Assembly: GCF_025666195.1 (NCBI RefSeq)
Contig: NZ_CP102592.1
Coordinates: 682,001 to 746,000, forward strand
Length of the DNA: 64,000 nt
Reading direction: 5' to 3'
Source: Xanthomonas sp. CFBP 8443
GTDB lineage: Bacteria > Pseudomonadota > Gammaproteobacteria > Xanthomonadales > Xanthomonadaceae
In this document: positions 9,783 through 19,900 of the stretch, piece by piece
Layout: every line of letters begins with the position of its first letter
How positions within the stretch are numbered: position 1 is the stretch's first letter
The notes under the pieces: model-generated
Seen by the model: only the letters and a program-made list of their open reading frames with translations
Told to the model about the DNA's origin: nothing
Databases searched by the model: none
Program-made: the position numbers and the translations under genes

Positions 9783-10856
9783 ATGGCTCCCCACACCGAC
9801 GATCTGCGCATCCGCAAGATCGAACCGCTGACCCCGCCCGCCCAGTTGCAGTCGCTGCTGCCCTGCGACGAAGAAGCCTCGCAGACCGTCGCGGCTTCGC
9901 GCGCGGCGCTGCATGAAATCCTGCACGGCCGCGACGACCGCCTGGCGGTGGTGATCGGTCCGTGCTCGATCCACGACCCGGTGGCGGCGATGGAGTACGC
10001 GCAGCGCCTCCGTCCGCTGCGCGACGCCTACGGCGATGCGCTGGAGATCGTGATGCGGGTGTACTTCGAGAAGCCGCGCACCACGGTCGGCTGGAAGGGC
10101 CTGATCAACGACCCCAACCTCGACGGCAGCTTCGACATCAACAAGGGCCTGCGCCTGGCGCGCGGCCTGCTGCGCGACATCAATCGCCTCGGCCTGCCGG
10201 CCGGCGTGGAATTCCTCGACATCATCTCGCCGCAGTACATCGCCGACCTGGTGGCCTGGGGCGCGATTGGCGCGCGTACCACCGAAAGCCAGGTGCACCG
10301 GGAAATGGCGTCGGGGCTGTCGTGCCCGGTCGGGTTCAAGAACGGCACCAGCGGCGACGTCAAGATCGCGGTCGATGCGGTCGGCGCGGCCTCGCATCCG
10401 CATCATTTCCTGGCGGTGACCAAGGACGGGCAGACCGCGGTCGCCGCGACCACCGGCAATCCCGATTGCCACGTGATCCTGCGCGGCGGCAAGCTGCCCA
10501 ACTACGATGCGGCCAGCGTCGACGCCGCCGGCCAGGTGCTGGAGAAGGCCGGGCTGCCGGCGCGGCTGATGGTCGATGCGAGCCACGCCAACAGCGGCAA
10601 GAACCCGGACAACCAGCCGAAGGTGGTCGAGGACATCGCCACGCAGCTGGAGGCCGGACAGACCCGCATCGTCGGAGTGATGGTGGAAAGCCACCTGGTC
10701 GGCGGGCGCCAGGAACTGGTCGACGGCCAGCCGCTGGTCTATGGGCAGAGCATCACCGACGGCTGCATCGATTGGGACAGCTCGGTGCAGGTGCTGGAGC
10801 GGCTGGCGCAGGCGGTGCGCGCACGGCGCCAGGCGCGGTTGTCGCAGGCGGCCTGA
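9783..10856 (+). CDS. aroG: 3-deoxy-D-arabino-heptulosonate 7-phosphate synthase, class I (AroF/G/H type)
   Basis: 357 residues, matching the roughly 350 of E. coli AroG. The enzyme joins phosphoenolpyruvate and erythrose 4-phosphate, the first step of the shikimate pathway. Recognisable motifs are VVIGPCSIHDP, YFEKPRTTVGWKGLINDP, GARTTESQVHRE, GFKNGTSGD and the metal-site region MVDASHANSGKNP. The ATG at 9783 follows GAGAG and fits the family N-terminus (DDLRIRKIEPL); the upstream ATG at 9735 would include terminator sequence. Regulation by the leader peptide and terminator in front suggests attenuation in addition to the allosteric control usual in this family. Confidence 0.96.
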   Translation: MAPHTDDLRIRKIEPLTPPAQLQSLLPCDEEASQTVAASRAALHEILHGRDDRLAVVIGPCSIHDPVAAMEYAQRLRPLRDAYGDALEIVMRVYFEKPRTTVGWKGLINDPNLDGSFDINKGLRLARGLLRDINRLGLPAGVEFLDIISPQYIADLVAWGAIGARTTESQVHREMASGLSCPVGFKNGTSGDVKIAVDAVGAASHPHHFLAVTKDGQTAVAATTGNPDCHVILRGGKLPNYDAASVDAAGQVLEKAGLPARLMVDASHANSGKNPDNQPKVVEDIATQLEAGQTRIVGVMVESHLVGGRQELVDGQPLVYGQSITDGCIDWDSSVQVLERLAQAVRARRQARLSQAA

Positions 10857-11464
10857 GCAAAGCGGCAACACCACACGGAACGCGTGCCGCTCTCACGCGT
10901 GCCGCTCTTCTGTAGGAGCGGCTTCAGCCGCGACGAGCGAAGGAGTGATCTCTCCACCTACGATGACAACAGGGGTGGAAGCTCTTCCACAGCGCGCGTA
11001 GCAGGGGCGCAGTCCTTATAGGCGGCTTCAGCGCGACATGCCGGCGTCGCCAGCAAAGGCTGGGGGCGCGTCCGATGCGGCGCCAGACATGGGCCGTCGA
11101 AGCGCTGTTGATCCGGTGACGGATCACAGGCAACGTCCGAGATGTCCGTTGCGTACCGCAAAAAAGACCCGGCCGTGCCGTCGAATCCAAAGGGAGAGAG
11201 CCTCGTCATCGACGGCATCCGGCCGGTGGTGAATTTATGCGCCCGCGCCGTGGCTGCGGTTTGCCGGCGTGTGCCAGCGACTGGCAAGGTGTTCGGGTTG
11301 CGTTAAAGCCGGTTTCGTAGCGGTTCAGCGCGGCGAGGCGATCGCGATGATCGGCATCGATGGGATGGGTTGGATCGGCAGAGACATGCCCAGAGGTCGA
11401 GCGCATAGGGCAATGCAATGCTGCGGACGGTGGCGCGAAGCGCGCGCTGGCCGATAATGCGCGC
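10857..11464. other. Intergenic stretch with one REP-like half and no recognised gene
   Basis: 608 bp. A GTAGGAGCGGCTTCAGCCGCGAC element lies at 10912-10934 and a degenerate copy around 11019-11036. The remainder has no domain-like open frame and no clear terminator. Confidence 0.5.
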
Positions 11465-11749
11465 ATGGCCGACTCCACGCCCTGGTTCCTGTATCTGCTC
11501 GAATGCCGCAACGGCAGCTACTACGCGGGCATCACCATCGACCTCGAGGCGCGCTTCCAGGCGCATCTGCGCGGCACCGGCGCCAAGTACACCCGCGCCA
11601 ACCCGCCGCTGCGGCTGCTGGCCAGCCGCGCCTACCCGGATCGCGCCGCCGCCTCGCGCGCCGAATGGGCGCTCAAGCAACTGCCGCGCGCACGCAAACT
11701 AGCGTTCCTGCACGAGCCTGAGTTGGTTCTTTCGTCCATCGATTCATAG
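11465..11749 (+). CDS. GIY-YIG family protein (UPF0213/YhbQ-like)
   Basis: 94 residues from the ATG at 11465. It is a single small GIY-YIG domain: [18 protein letters not shown] carries the YLL and YAGIT signature strands, followed by [19 protein letters not shown] with the conserved Arg, and [13 protein letters not shown]0213 members such as YhbQ have DNA-cleaving folds, but the role of most is not known; repair or mobile-DNA functions have been suggested. The gene is monocistronic with no clear Shine-Dalgarno. Longer in-frame starts exist at 11360 but lack domain content. Confidence 0.85.
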   Translation: MADSTPWFLYLLECRNGSYYAGITIDLEARFQAHLRGTGAKYTRANPPLRLLASRAYPDRAAASRAEWALKQLPRARKLAFLHEPELVLSSIDS

Positions 11750-11810
11750 CGGAGGTTGTCGAGGTTCGGCCCCGGCAACTCCCGAAGTCGGCGGGTCCCT
11801 TCCTTCGTTC

Positions 11811-11888
11811 GTCGCGGCTGAAGCCGCTCCTACAGGGACTTGCGGCAAGCTTGCTGGGTGCACTGTAGGAGGGGCTTCAGCCCCGACA
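11811..11888. repeat. Pair of REP-like elements
   Basis: GTCGCGGCTGAAGCCGCTCC at 11811-11830 and an inverted variant GTAGGAGGGGCTTCAGCCCC at 11865-11884 face each other across about 30 bp in the gap between two convergent genes. Confidence 0.8.
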
Positions 11889-11982
11889 GTATCCTAGGCC
11901 GGCAGCCGTGCCGCTTCGCTCGTCGCGGCCGAAGTTGCAAGAAGCGAGGAAGCCGCGACGGCGACGTGCGCACCGCTCTCGA

Positions 11983-13503
11983 TCAACCCGCGGCGTGCAT
12001 GCTGCCGGTATCCAGCCAGCGCTGATGCCAGGACAGCGCCTCGGGCAGCAGGTGCGGGGTGTGCTTGCCGTAGCTGTCGTGCAGCGCGCGGTCGAAATAG
12101 TCCTGCAGCTGCGCGCGGTAGCTCGGGTCCACGCAGTGGTCGATCAGCTGGCGTGCGCGATGCCGCGGCGGCAGGCCGCGCAGGTCGGCCAGGCCGTGTT
12201 CGGTGACGACGATGGAGACGTCGTGCTCGGTGTGGTCGACATGGCTGACCATCGGCACGATCGCCGAGATGCTGCCCTGCTTTGCGGTGCTGGGGCTGAG
12301 GAAGATCGACAGGAAACTGTTGCGGGCGAAGTCGCCGGAGCCGCCGATGCCGTTCATGATGCGGCTGCCCATCACGTGGGTGGAGTTGACGTTGCCGTAC
12401 AGGTCGGCCTCGATCATGCCGTTCATCGCGATGCAGCCCAGCCGCCGCACCAGCTCCGGATGGTTGGAGATCTCCTGCGTGCGCAGGATGATGCGCTCGC
12501 GGTAGAAATCGATGTTGCGCTTGAACTCCTCGTTCGCCTCCGGGCTCAGCGCGAAGCCGGTGCACGACGCGACCTTCAGTACGCCGCTGCGCAGCAGGTC
12601 GAGCATGCCGTCCTGGATCACCTCGGTGAAGGCGCTCAGGTCGCGGAAGCCGCTGCTGGCCAGCCCGGCCAGCACCGCATTGGGGATGTTGCCCACGCCC
12701 GACTGCAGCGGCAGCAGGTTGGCCGGCAGCCGGCCCTTGCCGACTTCGTGCTTGAGGAAGTCGATCAGGTGCGCGGCGATGCGCTCGCTGGTGGCGTCGG
12801 CCGCGGCGAACGGGCTGTTGCGGTCCGGGCCGTGGGTGCGCACCACCGCCACGATCTTGTCCGGATCGCAGCGCAGCGACGGTTCGCCGATGCGATCGTC
12901 GGCGTGCAGCAGCGGGATCGGCTTGCGCTGCGGCGGCAGCGCGGTGCCGTAGTACACGTCGTGCATGCCGTCGATGCCGGCCGGCTGCCAGTCGTTGACC
13001 TCCACGATCACTTTCTTGGCCAGGTCTAGCCAGGTCTTGTTGTTGCCGATCGAGGTCGACGGAATCAGGCTGCCGTCCTCGCGGATGCCGGCCACTTCGA
13101 CCACCGCGGTGTCGATCTCGCCGTAGAAGCCGAACCACACGTGCTGGGCGACGTGGCTGAGGTGGATGTCGATGTAGTCCAGGGTGCCGGCGTTGATGCG
13201 CTGGCGCGCGTCCGGGTCGGTCTGGAACGGCATGCGCAGGGCGATGCCGTCGGCCTTGGCCAGCGCGCCGTCCAGTTCCGGCGCGGTGGAGGCGCCGGTC
13301 ATCAGCTGGATCTTGAACGCCTGGCCCTGCAGGTGCGCGGCCTCGATCCGCTGCGCCAGCGCGATCGGCACCGCCTTCGGGTAGCCGGAGCCGGTGAAGC
13401 CGCTCATCGCCACCGTCTCGCCAGGCTGGATCAGCGCGGCCGCGGCCTCGGCGGTGACGACGCGCTCGCGCAGGCGCGCGTGGAGGATGCGTTCGGCGGA
13501 CAT
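11983..13503 (-). CDS. Acetyl-CoA hydrolase / succinyl-CoA:acetate CoA-transferase family protein
   Basis: 506 residues from the ATG at 13503 (MSAERILHARLRERV), the family length. Landmarks are TVAMSGFTGSGYPKAVP, GNNKTWLDLAKKVIVEVND, the glycine-rich SGVGNIPNAVLAGL, and the segment SAFTEVIQDGMLDLL, in which the Glu corresponds to the CoA-thioester-forming residue of the family. C-terminal motifs include GSGDFARNS and VVTEHGLADLRGL. The enzyme moves CoA between acyl groups, usually acetate and succinate, or hydrolyses acetyl-CoA; sequence alone cannot decide. Monocistronic, divergent from the AsmA-like gene. Confidence 0.92.
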   Translation of the reverse strand: MSAERILHARLRERVVTAEAAAALIQPGETVAMSGFTGSGYPKAVPIALAQRIEAAHLQGQAFKIQLMTGASTAPELDGALAKADGIALRMPFQTDPDARQRINAGTLDYIDIHLSHVAQHVWFGFYGEIDTAVVEVAGIREDGSLIPSTSIGNNKTWLDLAKKVIVEVNDWQPAGIDGMHDVYYGTALPPQRKPIPLLHADDRIGEPSLRCDPDKIVAVVRTHGPDRNSPFAAADATSERIAAHLIDFLKHEVGKGRLPANLLPLQSGVGNIPNAVLAGLASSGFRDLSAFTEVIQDGMLDLLRSGVLKVASCTGFALSPEANEEFKRNIDFYRERIILRTQEISNHPELVRRLGCIAMNGMIEADLYGNVNSTHVMGSRIMNGIGGSGDFARNSFLSIFLSPSTAKQGSISAIVPMVSHVDHTEHDVSIVVTEHGLADLRGLPPRHRARQLIDHCVDPSYRAQLQDYFDRALHDSYGKHTPHLLPEALSWHQRWLDTGSMHAAG

Positions 13504-13633
13504 GGGCAACCGTGTGGAAAGAGAGGGAGCGCCGATTATCGCGGATCGCGCCGGGTCCGGGTTTGCGCCGATGGGGCACTGGCGGCGCGCGGCTTTCACG
13601 CGCCCGACGCCGTAGCGCAGCGATAGTGCCGCA

Positions 13634-15850
13634 GTGCCGCCCTTCGCCCGCCTCTCGTTGAACGCCGCCCTCGAACGCTACCGGCGCTGGCCGCGGCCGT
13701 GGCGCCTGCTGCTGCGTGGGCTGCTGGTCGCCTATCTGCTGTACCTGCTGCTGGGCAACGTGTTCCTCAACACGCCGCTGTTCGACATGGCGACCAACCG
13801 CAAGCCGGAAAAATTCCGCATGCAGACCGGCCCGGCGCTGACCGTGCTGCCGGGCTTCGTCACCGCCTGGAACGTGCGCATGCGCGGCCATGTGCAGCGC
13901 ACCGTGTGGACCCTGCGCGCCGACCGCGCCAGCGCGCGCATCGCGTTGCTGCCGCTGCTGCACCGCGAAGTGCGGCTGCCGTGGCTGGAGGCGGTGAACG
14001 TGATCGGCGAGATCGACCGCGTCGCCGACACCATCCCGCCGCCGCCGCCCAGCGACCAGGGCTGGACGCTGCGCTTCGATGCGATCCACAGCGGCACGCT
14101 GCGTCGCGCGCGCTTCGGCGACCTGGCGATCGAGGGCAAGGGCCACGGCACCGTGGGCTTCCTCAAGCAGTTGCGCGGCGGGCCGTCGGAACTGTTCCCG
14201 TCGCAGATCGTGTTCGACGACGCCAGCGTGCGCTACGGCAAGCGCCAAGTCGCCGACCAGGCGCACGTGGACGCGCGCTTCTCGTTCCCGCGCCACTACC
14301 GGGCGCAGGCGCCGGGCCTGCGCAAGCTGGGCATCGCCGACGTGGCGCTGCAAGTGCACGGACGCAGCGTGGCGCTGCGTATCGATACGGCCGGCGGCCA
14401 GACCCGGCTGAGTACCGAACCCGGACTCGGACACGTCGAAGCGAACCTGCGCATGCTGCGTGGCGAACTGCAGCCGGGCAGCAAACTCAACTGGCGGGTG
14501 CCGCTGCACGCCGGCGTCGGCGCCACCGACCGCGGCGTGCTGGCGCTGCTGCTCGACGTCGATCGCGACATCCGGCTGCGCGCGCGCCTGCCCGGCCAGG
14601 TCGACCCGCGCAGCATGATCGATGCCGACCTGCGCATCGCCGGGCGCAGCATTCCCTTCGCCGACCCGGCAGCGCTGCTGCCGCGGCTGTCCGGCACGCT
14701 GCAGGGGCGTTGGCATTTCGAATCGCTGAACTGGATCAGCGACCTGCTGGTGCGCAAGCCGTGGTTCCGGCTCGACGGCGGCGGCGACGTGTCCGCCGAT
14801 CTGCGTCTGGCGCAGGGTGCGCTGCAGCCGGGCAGCCGCCTCGACGTCCCCGACGTGCAGGCGGTGGCCGACGTGCTGCAGGTGCGGATTCGCGGCAAGG
14901 CGCAGGCGATCGGACGCATCGTCGGCAGCGCCGCGCAGCCGCGCACGCAGGTGAACGTGCGCATGCACACGTTCGCGTTGACGCCGGTGGCCGAGCCCAA
15001 GGCGATCTTCGTGCAGGGCGAGGACCTGCGCCTGGACCTGGACGGCGACGGCACGCTGGCGACGCTGAAGGAATCGCTGCAGGCACGCCTGCGTTTCGAC
15101 GATGCGCGCGTGCCCGACCTGCGCGCTTACAACCGCTACCTGCCGGCATCGCAGGTACGCGTGCTCGGCGGCAACGGCTCGCTCAGCGGTGACCTGCATC
15201 TGGACGCTGCCGGGCAGGTCGGCGCAGGCAACGTGCGCCTGCGCGGCCGCCAGGCGCAGTTGCAGGCCGCCGGGCTGGCGCTGGTGGGCGACCTCGACCT
15301 GGACGCGCGCTTGCGGCGTGCGGAACTGCACGGCAAGCGCTTCGATCTGAGCGGCAGCACGCTGCGCCTGCAAGGCGTGCGCTACGGCGAAGCGGCGAAA
15401 CAGCGCGACTGGTGGGCCACGCTGCGCGTGCCGCGCGGCCGCATCGTCGCCGAGCCGGCCAAGCAGGCCGATGCGCAAGTACAGATCCAGATGCGCGACG
15501 CCGGCCCGGTGCTGGCGGTGTTCGCGCAGCGCAGCGAGGCGCCGGCGTGGCTGCTCAAGCTGGCCGATGCCGGACAGCTGGATGCGAGCGGTCAACTGCG
15601 TTGGCGCAAGGACGCGCTGTGGCTGGATCGCCTGTCCGCGGAAAACCAGCGCGTGTCGCTGCGCGCGCGCCTGCGCGTCGGCGATGCCGGCACCCAGGGC
15701 GACCTGTACGCGCGCTGGGGCGTGCTCGGCGTCGGCGTGGCGCTGCGCGGCGAACAGCGGCAATGGCATCTGCTCAACGCGCGCGAGTGGTACGAGCGGC
15801 AGCCGGCGTGGTTGCCGGACAGCGCGGCGCCGCCCGCGTCGAAACCCTGA
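13634..15850 (+). CDS. AsmA-like large periplasmic/envelope protein
   Basis: 738 residues from a GTG at 13634. One N-terminal transmembrane helix (about residues 25-45, LLLRGLLVAYLLYLLLGNVF) anchors a very long region of repeated amphipathic beta strands, with many short alternating-hydrophobic segments such as LTVLPGFVTAWNVRM and DLDLDARLRRAELHG. This architecture is that of AsmA/TamB/YdbH-type proteins, which form elongated beta channels for lipid transfer or outer-membrane assembly. No enzyme motif is seen. It stands alone, divergent from the CoA-transferase gene and upstream of glnE on the same strand, but 600 bp away. Confidence 0.6.
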   Translation: MPPFARLSLNAALERYRRWPRPWRLLLRGLLVAYLLYLLLGNVFLNTPLFDMATNRKPEKFRMQTGPALTVLPGFVTAWNVRMRGHVQRTVWTLRADRASARIALLPLLHREVRLPWLEAVNVIGEIDRVADTIPPPPPSDQGWTLRFDAIHSGTLRRARFGDLAIEGKGHGTVGFLKQLRGGPSELFPSQIVFDDASVRYGKRQVADQAHVDARFSFPRHYRAQAPGLRKLGIADVALQVHGRSVALRIDTAGGQTRLSTEPGLGHVEANLRMLRGELQPGSKLNWRVPLHAGVGATDRGVLALLLDVDRDIRLRARLPGQVDPRSMIDADLRIAGRSIPFADPAALLPRLSGTLQGRWHFESLNWISDLLVRKPWFRLDGGGDVSADLRLAQGALQPGSRLDVPDVQAVADVLQVRIRGKAQAIGRIVGSAAQPRTQVNVRMHTFALTPVAEPKAIFVQGEDLRLDLDGDGTLATLKESLQARLRFDDARVPDLRAYNRYLPASQVRVLGGNGSLSGDLHLDAAGQVGAGNVRLRGRQAQLQAAGLALVGDLDLDARLRRAELHGKRFDLSGSTLRLQGVRYGEAAKQRDWWATLRVPRGRIVAEPAKQADAQVQIQMRDAGPVLAVFAQRSEAPAWLLKLADAGQLDASGQLRWRKDALWLDRLSAENQRVSLRARLRVGDAGTQGDLYARWGVLGVGVALRGEQRQWHLLNAREWYERQPAWLPDSAAPPASKP

Positions 15851-16251
15851 TCGAGTCGCAAGACGGCATCGGCTTCGCGCGTGGCTGCGGTCATGCAAAC
15901 GCGCAGCCGGATGCAGCGTGCCGCGCCGCCGTCGCGATGCAGGCAAAGCGTTTGCGCATGGTCGATGACAGCGTATGGAGTCGGCTCGGAAGCGGCTGGG
16001 GTCATTTGATCGCGGCGGGCATAATCGATGAAGCGCTTCGCGATCGATGTCGACCGCGCCCGCAGATCGCAACATGCGGGGGGCGACAATTGCGCATCCG
16101 ACAAGGCAACGCGCGTACGGCGTGAACAGCCCTCGGTGTATCCCGCAGCGCAGCAGAATGTACCGCCCGGTATCGTTTTGCAGTGCAGCGTGCAATGTGC
16201 AAACAAAGCGCCCAAGATCGTCCTGCATCCCGACGTGGGGGAGGGAGCAAG
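15851..16251. other. Intergenic stretch ahead of a free-standing terminator; possible small RNA
   Basis: No protein-coding frame with recognisable content. It is less GC-rich than its surroundings and includes CATAATC at 16020-16026, which resembles a -10 box. It ends at a textbook terminator at 16252-16287 that is 400 bp past the nearest upstream stop codon. A transcript of roughly 250 nt would fit, but the promoter is uncertain. Confidence 0.35.
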
Positions 16252-16287
16252 GCCCGCTGGCAGTTCGCTGCAAGCGGGCTTTTTTTT
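16252..16287 (+). terminator. Strong intrinsic terminator with TTCG loop
   Basis: GCCCGCT pairs with AGCGGGC around an inner GCAG-TTCG-CTGC hairpin, followed by eight T. The TTCG tetraloop is especially stable. It is too far from the AsmA-like gene to be its obvious end and lies 160 bp upstream of glnE. Confidence 0.9.
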
Positions 16288-16448
16288 GCCTGGATTTCGG
16301 CCGAGCCGAAGACGCCAGACCGTCTTTTAAGACAAGACCAGGCAATGGCGCCGAACGCATGCGGCGCGGCCTCGAATCCTGAGCGCAAACATCGTCCGGC
16401 GACATGCGGCCCCTGTCTGCGGACGCGGCGGGATGCCAGAATCGGCGG

Positions 16449-19277
16449 ATGCCTGCGCCCTCCCTGCTTGTTCCCGACACCGTGCAGCCCTTGCTGGACC
16501 GCAACCTGGCGCGCCTGCGCCAAGCCGTCGGCGCCTTGCCCTGGCCCAACCGTCCGGGCCTAGACGCCGACCTGCAGCGCGTCGTGTTGGCCAGCGAGTT
16601 CCTGCTCGACACGCTGTGCCGGCAACCGACGCTGCTCGCGCACCTGGCGCAGCCCGATCCGCCGCCGTTGCCGCCGCCGCAGCTGGACCCGGCGCAGCCG
16701 GCGCAATGGCCGGCGCAACTGCGCCGCCATCGCGCCGCCGCGTCGGCGCGGCTGGTATGGCGCGACGTGCTGGGCCTGGACGATGTCGACGCGACCCTGG
16801 CCGGCAGCACGCAGCTGGCCGAGACCTGCCTGGACCTGGCGCTGCAGGCGCTGGAAGGCGAGTTCGCCACCCGCCACGGCGTGGTCCGCGCCGCCGACGG
16901 CAGCGCGCAGCGGCTGGTGGTGTTCGGCCTGGGCAAGCTCGGCGGCGGCGAACTGAATTTTTCCTCGGACGTGGACCTGGTCTACGCGTATCCGCAGGGC
17001 GGCGAGTCCGATGGCGCGCGTCCGCTCGCCGCCGAGGAATATTTCGCCCGCCTCGGCCAGCGCCTGGCGCGGCTGCTGGACGAGACCACCGCCGACGGTT
17101 TCTCGCACCGCGTGGACCTGCGCCTGCGGCCGTTCGGCACCGCAGGGCGGGTGGCGCTGTCGTTCGCCGGCATGGACCACTACTTCCAGCGCGAAGGCCG
17201 CGACTGGGAGCGCTATGCGTGGCTGAAGGCGCGCGCGGTGGCCGGCGACATCGCCGCCGGCGAGGACTGGCTGCAGACCCTGCGCCCGTTCGTGTACCGG
17301 CGCTATCTCGACTTCACCGCGCTCGACGGGCTGCGCGAGATGAAGGCGGCGATCACCGCCGAGGTCGCGCGCCACGATCGCTTGGACGACATCAAGCGCG
17401 GCCCCGGCGGCATCCGCGAGATCGAATTCCTGGTGCAGTCGCTGCAGTTGATCCGCGGCGGCCGCGAGCCGGCGTTGCGCGAGCGCCGCTTGCTGCCGGC
17501 GCTGCAGGCATTGGTCGCCGGCGGCCAGGTCGCGGCCGCGGATGGCGCCGCGCTGGCCCACGCGTACCGCTTTCTGCGCCAGGTCGAGAACCGCCTGCAG
17601 ATGCTGCGCGACGCGCAGACGCATGCGCTGCCGGAAGACCCGCTGGACCGCACACGCATCGCGCTCGGCCTCGGCTACGCCGACTGGGCGCAGCTGTATG
17701 CCGCGTTGCAGGTGCAGCGCGACCGCGTCGCCGCCGAATTCGCCGAGCTGCTGGCGCCGCGGGTGCAGGCCGCGGCGCCGGATGCGCTGGCCAGCTACTG
17801 GCGCGGCCTGCCGCACGAGGCTGGCTCCCAGGTGCTGGCTGCGGCCGGGTTCGCCGATGCCGACGGCACCGACCAGGCGCTGCGCGGTTTCGTGCAGTCG
17901 CTCGGCGTGCGCACGCTGTCGGACGTGGCGCGCGCGCGCCTGGACCGGGTGCTGCCGGCGCTGCTGCATGCCGCCACGCGTTCGCCGCAGGCCGATGCCG
18001 CGCTGCACCGCGTGCTCGGCCTGTTGCAGGCGATTTTGCGCCGCGCCAGCTACCTGGCGCTGCTCGACGAACAGCCCAGCGCGCTGGCGCGGCTGGTCGA
18101 CGTGCTGGCGCGCAGCGCGTTCCTGTCCGAACGCCTGGCCGCGTATCCGCTGCTGCTCGACGAACTGCTCGACAGCCGCGTCGCCGGGCCGATGCCGGAT
18201 CGGGCGGCGATGCAGCGGCTGTGCGACAGCGCGGTCGCCGCCGCCGGCGACGATCCGGAAGCCGCGCTGCGCGGCCTCAACGAAGCGCGCCAGGCCTTGA
18301 GTTTCCGCATCGCGCTGGCCGCGCTGGACCGGCGCCAGCCGGCGGTGCGCAGCGCCCGCCAACTGGCGGAACTGGCCGAGGGTGTGGTGCTGACGGTGCT
18401 GCGCCTGGCCCGCGCCGAACTGGCCGCCGCCCATGGCGAAGTATCCGGCGGCAGCTTCGCGATCATCGGCTACGGCAGCCTGGGCGGCATCGAACTGGGC
18501 ATCGGCTCGGACCTGGACCTGGTGTTCCTGTACGACCACGCCGCCGGCGTGGAGGCCTCGGACGGCGCGCGCCCGCTGGAGAGCGGACGCTGGTTCGCGC
18601 GGTTGGCGCAGAAGGTGATCGCCCTGCTCGGCGCGGTCACCGGCGGCGGCCGCCTGTACGACATCGACGTGCGCCTGCGCCCGGACGGCGGCAAAGGCGC
18701 ATTGGTGTCGTCGTTGGCCAGCTACACCGACTACCAGCGCGAGCGTGCCTGGACCTGGGAGCACCAGGCACTGGTGCGCGCGCGCGGCGTGGCCGGCGAC
18801 GCCGACCTGCTGCAACGCTTCGAGCAGGTGCGGGCGCAGACCCTGGCACGCCCGCGCGAGGCTGCGCAGTTGCGCGAGGAAGTGCTGAAGATGCGCGCAC
18901 GCATGCGCGCCGAACTGGACCGCAGCGATGCGGCGCGTTTCGACCTCAAGCAGGGCGCCGGCGGCCTGGTCGACCTGGAGTTCCTGCTGCAGGCCGGCGT
19001 GCTGCTCGGCGCCGCGCAGCATCCCGAGCTGACCCAGCCGCGCGATACGCCGGCGCTGATCGACGCCTTGGCGGCCAGCGCATGGTTCGATGCGTCGACC
19101 GCCGCCAGGTTGCACGACGCACACGCGACCCTGGTCGACGCCGGCCTGGCCTGCACGCTGGACCGGCGCCCGCGGCTGACCGCGAGCACCGAGGCGATCG
19201 CGCACGCACGCGCCGCGATCACCGCCGCGGCGCAGGCCAAGGAGTTGGCGTTCGAGCCGGGGCGCAGCGGACGATAG
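16449..19277 (+). CDS. glnE: Bifunctional glutamine synthetase adenylyltransferase/deadenylase
   Basis: 942 residues from the ATG at 16449 ([10 protein letters not shown]). GlnE adds AMP to, or removes it from, glutamine synthetase in response to PII and glutamine. Two nucleotidyltransferase domains are visible. The N-terminal deadenylase has [18 protein letters not shown] and the C-terminal adenylyltransferase has [20 protein letters not shown], each keeping the DxD pair. Between and after them are helical linker regions with [13 protein letters not shown] and [13 protein letters not shown]. Length is that of E. coli GlnE (about 946). An ATG 15 codons upstream is possible but adds non-conserved sequence. 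Confidence 0.96.
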   Translation: MPAPSLLVPDTVQPLLDRNLARLRQAVGALPWPNRPGLDADLQRVVLASEFLLDTLCRQPTLLAHLAQPDPPPLPPPQLDPAQPAQWPAQLRRHRAAASARLVWRDVLGLDDVDATLAGSTQLAETCLDLALQALEGEFATRHGVVRAADGSAQRLVVFGLGKLGGGELNFSSDVDLVYAYPQGGESDGARPLAAEEYFARLGQRLARLLDETTADGFSHRVDLRLRPFGTAGRVALSFAGMDHYFQREGRDWERYAWLKARAVAGDIAAGEDWLQTLRPFVYRRYLDFTALDGLREMKAAITAEVARHDRLDDIKRGPGGIREIEFLVQSLQLIRGGREPALRERRLLPALQALVAGGQVAAADGAALAHAYRFLRQVENRLQMLRDAQTHALPEDPLDRTRIALGLGYADWAQLYAALQVQRDRVAAEFAELLAPRVQAAAPDALASYWRGLPHEAGSQVLAAAGFADADGTDQALRGFVQSLGVRTLSDVARARLDRVLPALLHAATRSPQADAALHRVLGLLQAILRRASYLALLDEQPSALARLVDVLARSAFLSERLAAYPLLLDELLDSRVAGPMPDRAAMQRLCDSAVAAAGDDPEAALRGLNEARQALSFRIALAALDRRQPAVRSARQLAELAEGVVLTVLRLARAELAAAHGEVSGGSFAIIGYGSLGGIELGIGSDLDLVFLYDHAAGVEASDGARPLESGRWFARLAQKVIALLGAVTGGGRLYDIDVRLRPDGGKGALVSSLASYTDYQRERAWTWEHQALVRARGVAGDADLLQRFEQVRAQTLARPREAAQLREEVLKMRARMRAELDRSDAARFDLKQGAGGLVDLEFLLQAGVLLGAAQHPELTQPRDTPALIDALAASAWFDASTAARLHDAHATLVDAGLACTLDRRPRLTASTEAIAHARAAITAAAQAKELAFEPGRSGR

Positions 19278-19367
19278 CGCGGCTGGCCCGCCGACGGCGC
19301 GCCGGATCCCACCCGGCCTGCCCGGAAGTGGATGGCACGCCCCTGAGGCGAACATGGGGCGTGCCCG

Positions 19368-19595
19368 TCATCTGGGGTTGACGCGCTTTTTGAGCCAAAG
19401 CGCCCTGATGAGCATGAGCACAAGCAGAAGAAAGCCGCAGAGTCCTTGCAGTAGTTCCGGCCAGCCGGGGCCGAGGTCGCATGCGGCCGCAATTTTCTGC
19501 CACAGAACGCCTGCGGAAAGCGCATTCAAAAGCGAGGCGAGCAATAACGGAAGAAGCAGTGGATCGCGGAGCATGCGCCTGTGGTTCGATGTCAT
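19368..19595 (-). CDS. Small two-span membrane protein
   Basis: 75 residues from the ATG at 19595, with AGGAAG eight bases upstream, a good ribosome site. Two hydrophobic helices are clear: LLLPLLLASLLNALSAGVLW and LLQGLCGFLLLVLMLIRALW, with a basic C-terminus (KKRVNPR). No family is recognised. It faces glnE convergently, so the 90 bp between them should hold terminators; a GGGGCGTGCC/GGCACGCCCC pair around 19332-19368 overlaps the gene end. Confidence 0.65.
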   Translation of the reverse strand: MTSNHRRMLRDPLLLPLLLASLLNALSAGVLWQKIAAACDLGPGWPELLQGLCGFLLLVLMLIRALWLKKRVNPR

Positions 19596-19900
19596 CTGTC
19601 TTCGCTTCCTTTCGTTTGTGAGGTGGCCGATTCGCGTCCGAGTCGTGGCGCCGTCGATGCGTCGCGGGGAAGAATTCGAAGCGTGTATTGGGTCCGAGTC
19701 ACGTGCGCGTCCGCACGTAGCGGCGTTGTTCGATCCGTCGTACTGGCGCGGCGACGATGTTGCCGACGTCGGCCTGGCGTGGCGAGTGCCGACGGGTCGG
19801 TCCATTGGCGTTTGCGTGGCTGCGCGTTGCCAGGCCGGGACGTTGCGCAAACGCCGGGTGCCTGATTCCATGGCGGCCGCCAAGCGGATCGCGGTTCGCC
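19596..19900. other. Intergenic stretch with no recognised gene
   Basis: 305 bp of somewhat lower GC than neighbours. It should contain the promoter of the small membrane protein. Nothing else could be assigned. Confidence 0.45.

Noticed and set aside
10958..11287. A 109-codon minus-strand frame in the gap after aroG
   Set aside because: No ribosome site, no recognisable domain and overlap with REP-derived sequence; coding is not supported.
11894..16936. A 1680-codon open frame on the minus strand
   Set aside because: It runs antisense through the AsmA-like gene and glnE and through the CoA transferase in a wrong frame. Low-complexity Arg/Ala/Gln content is typical of shadows in high-GC DNA.
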